Assembly (NCBI GenBank): GCA_036556425.1
Contig: DATBJJ010000006.1
Span: forward strand, 62,001 to 126,000
Reading direction: 5' to 3'
DNA length: 64,000 nt
DNA from: DATBJJ01 sp036556425
GTDB taxonomy: Bacteria; Acidobacteriota; Vicinamibacteria; Vicinamibacterales; 2-12-FULL-66-21
The notes beneath the pieces are model-generated. The model was not told the DNA's origin, searched no databases, and saw only the letters and a list, made by a program, of their open reading frames with translations. Every line of letters begins with the position of its first letter. Positions within the stretch are counted from its first letter, which is position 1. Both the position numbers and the translations under genes were made by a program. This document shows positions 35,146 to 43,219 of the stretch, piece after piece.

Positions 35146-36329
35146 GTGGTCAACCAGCTGATGTCCGCTTCCGGCACTCCCCGCACCAGGTATTCTTCCA
35201 CATCGTCAACATCCGGCGGGATCTGGACGGCGAGGAGCGCCGCGCGTTTGCCGGCGGTAATCGAACCCAGGTCGGCATCGAGGCCAAGCGCGCGGGCGGC
35301 CGTGAGCGTCGCGCTCTCGAGCAGTCGTGCCGCGGGCACGGTGGAGATGGCGCGCGCCGCCGCGAGCTCCGCGAACATGTCGAGATCCGGCGCGCTCGCG
35401 AGACTGTCGGTGCCGAAGGTCACCGCCGCTCCCGAGGCATAGAAATCGTCGACCGGAGGATCGCCGGCGCCCACCCACCGATTGCTGCGCGGGCAGCTCA
35501 CGATGACGCATCCGCGGTTCGCCAGCCGGTCGAGCGCGGACCGTCGAAGCTGCGTCGCATGCACGACGAGCAGCCTGTCCGTCAGCACTCCGAGAGAGTC
35601 CAGGTATTCCGCGGGATCGACGCCCGGGGCCGACCACGACTCGTTCCACGCGCCAAGGTGCTTCAGCGTCGCGGCGATCTCACCTCGCCCCGTCATGATG
35701 AATTCGATTTCGTCCGGCGATTCGCCGAGATGAACCGAAGACGGGAGTCGATGCGCCGCGGCTTCGTCGGCAATCGCGCGAAAGAGATCTGGCGACACCG
35801 AGTACGGCGCATGCGGCGCGAGCCCGGGCCGCACGGGCGGACGCACGTTCTCTATGACGCGCACCGCCCCTTCGCTTGCACGCGCACGCGCGTCAGCCGC
35901 ACCGAACCCAATCAGCTCGTGGAAGAGCACTGATGCAACGCCGGCCTCCGCGAGCACGTCGGCGCCGATGAAGCTGTTGCCGATATCGCCGAACGCGATC
36001 GTCCCGGTTGCGCGGGCACTCGAGATCGCGTCCGCTGCGGCTTGCCGCTGAACGTGCTCCGGCGGTGGCGAACCGCGCCGGAGCGCCATCAGCTCACGAA
36101 TCCACGCGCCCATCGAGTCGCACCGCGGCACCTTGCCCGCCATCCACGACAGCTCAAGATGCGTGTGCGCGTTGATGAGTCCGGGAAGGATCGCGAAATG
36201 GTTCCAATCGCGATACGGCTCGCCAGCGCCGACGCCAACGACCCGGCCGTCATCGGTTGCGACCCAGCCGTCGCGGATGGGTGGCGCGTCGATCGGCAGG
36301 ACCCACGCTGCGCGATAAAGGTGGAACAT
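35142..36329 (-). CDS. Amidohydrolase, probable aminodeoxyfutalosine deaminase
   Basis: A 395-residue metal hydrolase. The N-terminal metal histidines are NAHTHLE. Further motifs are APHAPYSV, SVHLGES, VVHATQL and FGTDSLASAPDLDMF, and a composite beta domain is formed by both ends. Such enzymes in mqn operons deaminate 6-amino-6-deoxyfutalosine to futalosine (MqnX). Its presence implies a working aminofutalosine synthase somewhere, which is interesting given the altered MqnE-like protein at 38385-39266. It follows mqnC by ten bases. Confidence 0.85.
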   Translation of the reverse strand: MFHLYRAAWVLPIDAPPIRDGWVATDDGRVVGVGAGEPYRDWNHFAILPGLINAHTHLELSWMAGKVPRCDSMGAWIRELMALRRGSPPPEHVQRQAAADAISSARATGTIAFGDIGNSFIGADVLAEAGVASVLFHELIGFGAADARARASEGAVRVIENVRPPVRPGLAPHAPYSVSPDLFRAIADEAAAHRLPSSVHLGESPDEIEFIMTGRGEIAATLKHLGAWNESWSAPGVDPAEYLDSLGVLTDRLLVVHATQLRRSALDRLANRGCVIVSCPRSNRWVGAGDPPVDDFYASGAAVTFGTDSLASAPDLDMFAELAAARAISTVPAARLLESATLTAARALGLDADLGSITAGKRAALLAVQIPPDVDDVEEYLVRGVPEADISWLTT

Positions 36330-36339
36330 GCAGCCGGTC

Positions 36340-37548
36340 TCAGTGACCGGTCAGGCGGGCTTTCTTCTCGGCGGCGCTGCGGGCCGGATAGTTGACGACT
36401 TCCGGTGCGCGGGTCGAGTCGCCGTCGGCGCGCGCGACCGCGAGCTCCAGCATGCGCGGCACCGCCCGCTCGCGGAAGATCGGATCGCCGAGGATCTCGT
36501 AGTGCATGGTGCGGCGCTTCGCGACGAACCCGGCATCCTCGATGTTGCGCACGATTTCGATCTCGTCCATGCAGTAGCTCGCGCCGGCGGCGCGGACGAC
36601 GTTCTCCTCGATCATCACGCTGCCCATGTCGTTCGAGCCGTACGCGAGGCTCAGCTGACCGACCTTGCCTCCCTGCGTGACCCAGGAGGCCTGCAGATTG
36701 TCGAAGTTGTCGAGCACGATTCGCGCGATTGCGAGCGTGCGGAGGTACTCGACGCCCGTCGCCTCGCCGCCGCCGAGCTCGGTGTGCTCCGGCTGATAGC
36801 TCCACGTGATGAACGCCGTGAAGCCGCCCGTCTCGTCCTGCACGTCCCGCAGCCTGAACAGATGCTCCAGCCGCTCCTCCATCGTCTCGACGGTGCCATA
36901 CATCATCGTGGCGGTCGTACGTAGACCTTTCAGGTGCGCTTGACGCATCACCTCGAGCCATTCGTCGGCGGTCGCCTTGCCGTAGCAGTTCAGCAGCCGG
37001 CGCACGCGGTCGACGAGGATCTCGGCGCCGCCACCCGGAATGCTGTCGAGACCCGCCGCGATCAAGCGGTCGATGACCTGCGGCACCGGCAGCCGGGACA
37101 TGCGCGAGAGATGGATCACTTCCGGCGGCGAGAGCGCGTGCAGGCGAAACGAGGGATAGCGCTCCTTCACGGCGCGGAACAGATCCTCGTACCATTCGAG
37201 CGGCAGATCCGGGTTGTGCCCGCCCTGCAGCAGGAGCTGCCCTCCCCCCAGCGCGATCGTTTCGTCGATCTTGCGAAAGATCTCCGCGAACCCGAGCACG
37301 TAGCCTTCCGGCGATCCGACGGGCCGGTAGAACGCGCAGAAGTTGCACCGCGCGACGCAGACGTTCGTGTAGTTGACGTTGCGGTCGATGATGTAGGTGA
37401 CCACGCGATCCGGGTGCTTGCGCGCGCGGACGGCGTCCGCGAGCTGCGCGAGCAGCGGCGTCGGCGCGTGCAGGTACAGCTCAAGCGCCTCGGCGCGATC
37501 GACGCGCTGGCCGTCCCGCACTTTCACCGCGATCTGCTCGATGGACAT
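36340..37548 (-). CDS. mqnC: Cyclic dehypoxanthinyl futalosine synthase
   Basis: About 402 residues from ATG 37548; a TTG 16 codons earlier, right after the mqnA stop, is an alternative. The radical-SAM motif is CVARCNFCAF, then QLLLQGGHNP, LDSIPGGGAEI, TTATMMYG, ETGGFTAFITW and NMHSVMIEENVV-like text (GSVMIEENVV). The pattern fits MqnC, which cyclises dehypoxanthinyl futalosine, rather than MqnE. It needs a 4Fe-4S cluster and SAM. Confidence 0.93.
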   Translation of the reverse strand: MSIEQIAVKVRDGQRVDRAEALELYLHAPTPLLAQLADAVRARKHPDRVVTYIIDRNVNYTNVCVARCNFCAFYRPVGSPEGYVLGFAEIFRKIDETIALGGGQLLLQGGHNPDLPLEWYEDLFRAVKERYPSFRLHALSPPEVIHLSRMSRLPVPQVIDRLIAAGLDSIPGGGAEILVDRVRRLLNCYGKATADEWLEVMRQAHLKGLRTTATMMYGTVETMEERLEHLFRLRDVQDETGGFTAFITWSYQPEHTELGGGEATGVEYLRTLAIARIVLDNFDNLQASWVTQGGKVGQLSLAYGSNDMGSVMIEENVVRAAGASYCMDEIEIVRNIEDAGFVAKRRTMHYEILGDPIFRERAVPRMLELAVARADGDSTRAPEVVNYPARSAAEKKARLTGH

Positions 37549-37562
37549 CGATGATGTTTCAG

Positions 37563-37579
37563 GTCCGGCCAAGCCGGAC
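37563..37579. promoter_or_regulatory. Short perfect hairpin upstream of mqnC
   Basis: GTCCGGC and GCCGGAC pair around a CAA loop in the 48 bases between the mqnA stop and the mqnC ATG. It has no T-run. It could affect translation of mqnC or be a mRNA processing site. Confidence 0.35.
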
Positions 37580-37596
37580 GCTCCACGCGTCGGCAA

Positions 37597-38385
37597 TCAA
37601 TAGAACGCCGGCGGGCGCGCGACGTCGATGAGGCCGTGCGTGGCTGCAAGCTCGTAGTACTTGCGCAAACCGGCCTCGGCCCGCTCGTCGAGCGTATACC
37701 GGATATTCTCCCTCAAATACGCGCGGCCGAGGGCGGATCGCCCAGGACCGCAATACGCATCCGCAATCTCGTCGGAGCCGGCGACGCCCGCATCGCGCGC
37801 GGCCGTCAACGCCGCGAGGGCATCGGGCGACAGCACGCCGGGCCGGCCCGCCCAGAAGGCCCAGACGAACGGCAGTCCCGTCAAACGCAGCCATTGCTCG
37901 CCGAGATCGATCCTCGCCAACCCCTTCGCTTCGTGATCCAGATACAACGCGGGATCGCCGATGACGAGCGCGGCATCGCAGCGCGCGAGCATGAGATCGA
38001 TCGAGGGCGGCATCGGTACGAAATCCGGATCGATCGCGAACACTTCACGGCAGAGAAGTCCGGTGAGCCCTGCCGACGTCCGCGAGCTGGTGTCGACGGC
38101 GATGCACCGGAGCTGCTCGATCGGACGCGACGTGAAGATCGCGACCGAGGCGACGGCGCCGTCGGACACGATGCCGAGGTCTCCAACGATGCGATACGGC
38201 GACGTTCCGCGCTGGTACTCGATCGATGGAATCATGCCGACGTCGATCGAGCCTTCGTGCAGGAGCGCCGCGCATTTCGAGGGAACGTCGAATCGCAGGC
38301 TGAAGAGATCGCTTCTGAGCTCCAGGCCAAACACGAGGGGGCGCGCGTTGAGGTAGTCGACGGCGCCGAGACGAGTGGTCGACAT
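37597..38385 (-). CDS. mqnA: Chorismate dehydratase
   Basis: A 262-residue periplasmic-binding-protein-fold enzyme. LGAVDYLNARPLVFGLE at the N terminus, VGMIPSIEY, VSDGAVASVAIFTSRP and DTSSRTSAGLT are MqnA signatures; MqnD proteins differ at the first motif. It makes 3-(1-carboxyvinyloxy)benzoate, the first step of the futalosine route. Start and preceding stop share one base (TGATG). Confidence 0.93.
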   Translation of the reverse strand: MSTTRLGAVDYLNARPLVFGLELRSDLFSLRFDVPSKCAALLHEGSIDVGMIPSIEYQRGTSPYRIVGDLGIVSDGAVASVAIFTSRPIEQLRCIAVDTSSRTSAGLTGLLCREVFAIDPDFVPMPPSIDLMLARCDAALVIGDPALYLDHEAKGLARIDLGEQWLRLTGLPFVWAFWAGRPGVLSPDALAALTAARDAGVAGSDEIADAYCGPGRSALGRAYLRENIRYTLDERAEAGLRKYYELAATHGLIDVARPPAFY

Positions 38386-39266
38386 CAGGTGATCATGCTG
38401 AAGCTGGCGTCGCGCTCGACCGGCTCGAGCGCCGCCGCGCGGATGTTGTTCTTGATCTCCTCGAGCGGACTGCGGCGCGTGCCGAGAGCGCCCGGATCGT
38501 GCGCCGCGACGCCGTCGACATCGTCCGCTCCCACCGTCAAGGCGACTTGCGCGAGCTTCGGTCCGTACAGCGGCCAGTCGACCTGAATGGACGGAATGTT
38601 GTCGACGACCACGCGGGCGAGCGCAATCTGGCGGATATCTTGATACCCGGTTGTCGGCGCGGCGATCGACATCGTCCGCGAGAGCGGCGCAAACGCGCGA
38701 AACCCGGACAGCTCGACCTGCAGACGCCGCGCGCGCTCGACCATCGCGAGACGCGCTTCCATTTCACCGGACCCCGATGCGGGTTGCGCGTGCACGGTCA
38801 ACCGGCACACGCTCAAATCCGCGGCTCTCGCCGATCGCACGTTTTCTTCGGCGCCCGACCCGTCGAGAAACATGTCGAGCGGTGTATCGGCAACCGCCGT
38901 CATGCCGAGATCGCGGAGTTGCCGGCACAGCGCCGCGAAATCGCTCTCGCTCGATGCGAGCGCGCGAAGATCGGCGAGCGAGAAACCCGTCACCGGGGCT
39001 CGACGATTCGCCAACGCCACGGTCGAACGAACCGCGCCCGCGGCGGCCTCGACCGTCGCCGGCTTGCCGACGATCCTGAACTCGCCGGCGGACACGCCGG
39101 ACGGGAGCACTGAGATAGGCGCGTCGACGTGAACTTCGAAGACGCGCACGAACGTCGTTCTCGCGCCGTGCATGCGGCGCCGTACGTCATCCCCTTGGAC
39201 GCCGACGGCGATCAGATCCGGCGTCGAGAGCAGAGCTGCGGCGTTCGATCCCGACTCCCCGGTCAC
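38385..39266 (-). CDS. MqnE-like protein lacking the radical-SAM cysteine motif
   Basis: About 293 residues from GTG 39266 (GTGA overlap with ubiD). The C-terminal half matches aminofutalosine synthase/MqnC: APTTGYQDIRQIALARVVV, then YGPKLAQVALTVGADDVDG. The start also aligns (DLIAVG, DDVRRRMHG). Where the family has the CxxxCxxC cluster, this protein has FVRVFEVHVDAPISV, with no cysteine; only two cysteines exist elsewhere. It is thus not expected to be a radical-SAM enzyme. It may be a pseudoenzyme or partner protein. The position between mqnA and ubiD is that of a real mqn gene. Confidence 0.75.
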   Translation of the reverse strand: MTGESGSNAAALLSTPDLIAVGVQGDDVRRRMHGARTTFVRVFEVHVDAPISVLPSGVSAGEFRIVGKPATVEAAAGAVRSTVALANRRAPVTGFSLADLRALASSESDFAALCRQLRDLGMTAVADTPLDMFLDGSGAEENVRSARAADLSVCRLTVHAQPASGSGEMEARLAMVERARRLQVELSGFRAFAPLSRTMSIAAPTTGYQDIRQIALARVVVDNIPSIQVDWPLYGPKLAQVALTVGADDVDGVAAHDPGALGTRRSPLEEIKNNIRAAALEPVERDASFSMIT

Positions 39267-40717
39267 GGCCGCCAGCCCTTGCCGATCCTCTGCCAAATCT
39301 CGTCGGCCCTTCGCGCCGCGTTCTCCGAGGTCGCGATCTTCTTCGGCCAAGGCCGCTTGAATCCTTCCGACGGCCACTTCCTCGTCGCGTCGATGCCCAT
39401 CTTGCTCCCGTATGCGTGCAGATCGCTCGCATCATCCAGATCGTCGACGGGTCCGCGCGTGAACTGGATGTCGCGCTCGGGATCGTAGTGCGTTCCGACG
39501 ATCCACGCGACCTCGCTCTCGTTCTGCACGTCGACGTCCTTGTCGACGACGACGATCGTCTTCGAGAACATCAGCTGCCCCAAGCCCCAGCACGCGTTCA
39601 TGATTTTTCGCGCGTGGCCCGGGTAGCGCTTGTCGATCGAGATGATGACGATGTTGTGGAAGATACCCGCGGCCGGAAAGTGCATGTCGACGATTTCCGG
39701 CACCGTCTTGCGAATGAGCGGAAGGAAGATTCGCTCGCTCGCCTTGCCGAGAAAGTAGTCCTCCATCGGCGGAATGCCGACGACGGTCGTGAGATACACG
39801 GGACGCGTGCGGCGCGTCACGCACGTCAGGTGAAACACCGGGTAATCGTCGGGATGCGAGTAGAAACCGGTGTGATCGCCGAACGGACCTTCGCGCCGGC
39901 GCTCGCCGGGCTCGACGTATCCCTCGAGCACGATCTGCGCGTTCGCGGGCACCTCGAGGTCGACGGTCACGCACTTGACGAGCTCGACGCGCTCACGACG
40001 CAGGAACCCCGCGAGCAGCAGCTCGTCGAGCCCCTCGGGCATCGGCGCCGTCGCCGCGTACGCCAGGGCGGGATCCGGTCCGAGCGCGACGGCGACGGGC
40101 AGTCGTTGACCGCGCCGCTCCGCCACGCGGTAGTGCTGCGCGCCGCCTTTGTGCTGCTGCCAATGCATGCCCGTCGATCGGTTGTCGAACACCTGCATGC
40201 GATAGGTGCCGATGTTGCGCACGCCGGTCTCCGGGTCCTTCGTGAAGACCATCGGCAGCGTGATGTACGGCCCGCCATCGTCCGGCCAGCATTTCAGAAC
40301 CGGGATGCCATCGAGCGAGCCGCCCTTTTCCACGACCTCCTGACACGGCGCATCGTTGACGGTCTTCGGCATCAGATCCCTGAGCCTGTTGACCATTGGG
40401 AGCATCTTCAACGCATCGAGAATGCCGCCGGGCATCTTCGGCGTCGCGAGCTCGTCGATCTCGTGCGCGAGATCGTCGAGCGTGCTCACGCCGAGGGCGA
40501 GACACATCCGCTTCATCGAGCCGAACAGGTTGATCGCAACGGGCATGTCGAAGCCGGTCGGCGTCTCGAAGAGCAGACCCGGTCCGCCACCCGGCGACTT
40601 CGACGCGCGATCCGTGACGGCGCAGATCTCGAGATCGGGGCTGACCGGCTCGGCGATCCGCGCGAGCTCCCGTTCCTTGTCGAGCGTGGCGATGAAGTGG
40701 TGGAGATCCTTGAACAC
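39263..40717 (-). CDS. ubiD: UbiD-type prenyl-FMN decarboxylase
   Basis: A 484-residue decarboxylase. It has the EGPFGDHTGFYS motif with the conserved acidic/basic residues, TYRMQVFDNRSTGMHWQ and VVGIPPMEDYFLGKA. It uses prenylated FMN from UbiX. In the futalosine setting it should decarboxylate the prenylated 6-naphthoate (MqnL role). The start is GTG 40717 with a CGGAG ribosome site built from the edge of repeat tract E. Confidence 0.93.
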   Translation of the reverse strand: MFKDLHHFIATLDKERELARIAEPVSPDLEICAVTDRASKSPGGGPGLLFETPTGFDMPVAINLFGSMKRMCLALGVSTLDDLAHEIDELATPKMPGGILDALKMLPMVNRLRDLMPKTVNDAPCQEVVEKGGSLDGIPVLKCWPDDGGPYITLPMVFTKDPETGVRNIGTYRMQVFDNRSTGMHWQQHKGGAQHYRVAERRGQRLPVAVALGPDPALAYAATAPMPEGLDELLLAGFLRRERVELVKCVTVDLEVPANAQIVLEGYVEPGERRREGPFGDHTGFYSHPDDYPVFHLTCVTRRTRPVYLTTVVGIPPMEDYFLGKASERIFLPLIRKTVPEIVDMHFPAAGIFHNIVIISIDKRYPGHARKIMNACWGLGQLMFSKTIVVVDKDVDVQNESEVAWIVGTHYDPERDIQFTRGPVDDLDDASDLHAYGSKMGIDATRKWPSEGFKRPWPKKIATSENAARRADEIWQRIGKGWRP

Positions 40718-40724
40718 GCTTGCT

Positions 40725-40793
40725 CCGCTGTCCGCGGTCCGCGGTCCGCTGTCCGCGGTCCGCTGTCCGCTGTCCGCGGTCCGCGATCCGCGA
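40725..40793. repeat. Heptamer repeat tract E (CCGCTGT/CCGCGGT)
   Basis: Fills the gap between the oxidoreductase stop (TAA at 40795-40797) and the ubiD GTG. Ten consecutive 7-base units of CCGCTGT, CCGCGGT and related forms are seen. The unit has a different sequence from tracts A-D but the same period and location relative to genes. Confidence 0.92.
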
Positions 40794-40794
40794 C

Positions 40795-41730
40795 TTATAC
40801 GCTTTCCATCTTCTCAGCAATCGCCGTCGCCAATGCCAGCGCGCGGCGTCCGGCCGGACCGTCGACGCGCGGCGTCGATCGGTCGCGCACGGCGCGGACG
40901 AAGTCTGCGAGCTCGGCGCGCAGCGGCTCGTCGCGCTGGACGGGAATCGGTCCGCCCTCGATGGCGGGGCGCGCGCCGTCGCGCCTGACGAGGCGCCAGC
41001 CCTCGACCTCCTGCGCCGCATAATCGATCGACAGATACGCGTCCGGCTGAAAGAAGCGGATCTTCCGCACGCGATCTTTGCTGATCCGGCTCGCCGTCAC
41101 GTTCGCGATGCAACCGGAGGCAAACCGCAGCCGCGCGTTGGCGATGTCGTACTTCGGCGTCAACACCGGCACGCCAACCGCTTCGACCGATGTGACCTCA
41201 GACCGGACGAGCGACAGGATCACGTCGAGATCGTGAATCATCAGATCGAAGACGACGTCGATGTCGAGGCTGCGATCGGGAAACACGCCCAGGCGGTGCA
41301 CTTCGATGAAGCGCGGAGACGTCACGAGCGGCATCACCGCGGCGACCGCCGGGTTGTAGCGCTCCGTGTGTCCGACGGCGAGCGTCGCGCCCGATGCACG
41401 CGCGGCCGCAATCATCTCGTCCGCCTCCGCGAGCGAGCGCGCCATCGGCTTCTCGACCAGCACGCCGACGCCGCGCTCGAGAAACGGCATCGCGATGTCG
41501 CGATGCAGCTCGGTCGGCACGGCGATCGTGACCGCATCGACGCCGCCGAGAAGCTCGCGGCTGTCGGTGAGCCCTTTCGTCGCGGACGCGGCCGCGACCT
41601 CCGCCGCGCGCTCGGGAATCTTGTCGACGACGGCAACCAACCGAACGCCGTCGAGCGCCGACGCGATGCGGGCGTGGTGTTTGCCGAGGTGCCCGACGCC
41701 GATGACGCCGACGTTCACGTCAGTGCTCAC
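40795..41730 (-). CDS. Gfo/Idh/MocA family oxidoreductase
   Basis: About 311 residues from GTG 41730 (GTGA overlap with lpxI). A Rossmann domain starts GVIGVGHLGKHHARI; EKPMARSLAEAD is the family motif with the catalytic-type lysine, followed by HLGVFPDRSLDIDVV-like text (HRLGVFPDRSLDID) and MIHDLDVILSLV. Directly after lpxI it may act on a UDP-amino sugar of lipid A, as GnnA does. No partner aminotransferase is visible, so the role is inference. Confidence 0.82.
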   Translation of the reverse strand: MSTDVNVGVIGVGHLGKHHARIASALDGVRLVAVVDKIPERAAEVAAASATKGLTDSRELLGGVDAVTIAVPTELHRDIAMPFLERGVGVLVEKPMARSLAEADEMIAAARASGATLAVGHTERYNPAVAAVMPLVTSPRFIEVHRLGVFPDRSLDIDVVFDLMIHDLDVILSLVRSEVTSVEAVGVPVLTPKYDIANARLRFASGCIANVTASRISKDRVRKIRFFQPDAYLSIDYAAQEVEGWRLVRRDGARPAIEGGPIPVQRDEPLRAELADFVRAVRDRSTPRVDGPAGRRALALATAIAEKMESV

Positions 41731-42581
41731 GCGGCTCCCGGGCCTGAGCTCTGTCGAAGGGCCCGGCCGACGATCGCGATCTTCGCGTCGTTCGCGGCCG
41801 CGAACACCTGCGATCCGTCGAGCACGAGCGTGCGCTCCGCGTCGATCGAGAGCGCGGTCGCGCCCGCGCCGCGCATCGCGTGAATCGTCGCTACGCCGAC
41901 GACGGGCACGTCGAACCGCATGTCCTGATTCGGCTTCGCCACCTTGACGATGCGTGCCCCGGGACCGGCGAGCTGACCGGCGCGCGCGATGACGGCGTCG
42001 GTCCCCTCCATCGCTTCCACCGCCACGACCGCCTTGTCCTTGACGACGATCGTCTGGCCGATGTCGAGCGCGGCAATCGCATCGGCCATCCGGTAGCCGA
42101 ACGCGAAATCCGACAATTCCTCGTCGGTCGGCCCGCGATCGGTCAACACGCCGGCGCGCGCGAGCAGCGGCTCGAGGAAGGCGGTCGAGTTCAGGAGCTC
42201 GATGCCCTCGTCGCGCAGGACGTCGGCGACCGCGCTGATGAGCGCGTCCGTGTTGCGCGACTTGATGCGGCGGAGCACCGAGAGCAGCGTCGGATCCGGA
42301 ATGATGCCGGAGAAGAGCGAGAAAATCTTGACGTGCTTGACCTGACCCGCCATGACGGCGCGGGAGATGCCGGCGGACTTGAGGATCTTGATGCAGCGGC
42401 CGAGGTGCCCGAGCGAGACCCAATGGAGCTCGGCGCCCGCGTCGCGCGCGGCGCTCTCCAGCTCCGGAAATGCCTCTTCTTTCACCGCAACGACGGTGAC
42501 GTCATGGCCGAGACTCTTCGCCCCCTGAAGGGCCAGGAACGGAAACCGGCCGTTGCCGGCGATCAACCCTACCTTGCTCAT
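41727..42581 (-). CDS. lpxI: UDP-2,3-diacylglucosamine pyrophosphatase (LpxI)
   Basis: About 284 residues from ATG 42581. KVGLIAGNGRFPFLALQGA at the start, VMAGQVKHVKIFS, TSAFLEPLL-like NSTAFLEPLLA, KPNQDMRFDVPVVG and a final variable tail are typical of LpxI, the alternative to LpxH. It hydrolyses UDP-diacylglucosamine to lipid X. The gap 42582-42723 is a divergent region shared with the plus-strand lipoprotein. Confidence 0.93.
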   Translation of the reverse strand: MSKVGLIAGNGRFPFLALQGAKSLGHDVTVVAVKEEAFPELESAARDAGAELHWVSLGHLGRCIKILKSAGISRAVMAGQVKHVKIFSLFSGIIPDPTLLSVLRRIKSRNTDALISAVADVLRDEGIELLNSTAFLEPLLARAGVLTDRGPTDEELSDFAFGYRMADAIAALDIGQTIVVKDKAVVAVEAMEGTDAVIARAGQLAGPGARIVKVAKPNQDMRFDVPVVGVATIHAMRGAGATALSIDAERTLVLDGSQVFAAANDAKIAIVGRALRQSSGPGAA

Positions 42582-42674
42582 TGATGGCTGCCGCACCGCC
42601 CGGCCGGATGGCCGTCCGCAGCGTCTCAGTCTATCAGAATGAATCGGCGCGGCCGGGGCCTGCGGGCTCCGGGA

Positions 42675-42680
42675 TACAAT
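42675..42680 (+). promoter_or_regulatory. Possible -10 element upstream of the lipoprotein gene
   Basis: TACAAT at 42675-42680 is 43 bases before the ATG. A convincing -35 is not visible in the GC-rich stretch before it. Confidence 0.35.
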
Positions 42681-42723
42681 AGGCGGATAGCCAGCGCCGG
42701 TTCGAGTGTGTGTGGGAGAGCAG

Positions 42724-43146
42724 ATGCGCCGAACGTTTGTGATGCTTGCAACTGTGCTCGTCGCGGCAGCCGCGCTCAGCGGCTGCGATAACGGTCCGTC
42801 GACCGCGCCAACGCCGCCGGCGACCAATCCGATCACCGAAACCTTCACCGGGACGGTCAATCTGAACGGCTCGGTTACACACTCGTTCAGCGCGACCGCG
42901 GCCGGGACCGTCACGGCCACCATCACGTCGCTCGATCCTGCGACCGGCTCAGTCCTGGGCTTTCAGATGGGAACCTGGAACACCGTCACGTGCTCGGCGG
43001 TCCTGTCGAACGACGTCGCCACGACCGGCAGCGCGTTCACCGCGAGCACGCAAAGCGCCGCGAGCCTGTGCGTAAAGCTCCACGATCCGAACGGCGCGCT
43101 CACGGCGAATCCCGTCAGCTATACCGTCACGGTCGTCCACAACTAG
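42724..43146 (+). CDS. Putative lipoprotein
   Basis: A 140-residue protein with a signal peptide and lipobox (AALSGC, Cys21) and a GGGAGAG ribosome site three bases before the ATG. The mature part has a Pro/Thr-rich spacer, then a beta-rich domain (GTVNLNGSVTHSF, TAAGTVTATITSLDP) resembling small pre-peptidase C-terminal-like or carbohydrate-contact beta sandwiches. The family is uncertain. It is one of only two plus-strand genes. Its stop TAG lies next to repeat tract F and the convergent fabZ-lpxA gene. Confidence 0.8.
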   Translation: MRRTFVMLATVLVAAAALSGCDNGPSTAPTPPATNPITETFTGTVNLNGSVTHSFSATAAGTVTATITSLDPATGSVLGFQMGTWNTVTCSAVLSNDVATTGSAFTASTQSAASLCVKLHDPNGALTANPVSYTVTVVHN

Positions 43147-43155
43147 ATCTTCGCT

Positions 43156-43219
43156 GTCGGGGTCCGGGATCCGGGGTTCGGGATTCGGGGTCCGGGATCC
43201 GGGATCCGGGGTCCGGGAT
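43156..43219. repeat. Heptamer repeat tract F (GGGATCC/GGGGTCC)
   Basis: Lies between the convergent lipoprotein and fabZ-lpxA genes. Nine 7-base units of GGGATCC, GGGGTCC, GGGGTTC and GGGATTC follow one another. The lpxA stop TAG forms the first triplet of the tract on the minus strand. Many units are close to palindromic (GGATCC). Confidence 0.92.

Noticed and set aside
42706..42723. GTG start six codons earlier for the lipoprotein
   Set aside because: The GGGAGAG ribosome site lies within that extension and the signal peptide begins properly at ATG 42724.
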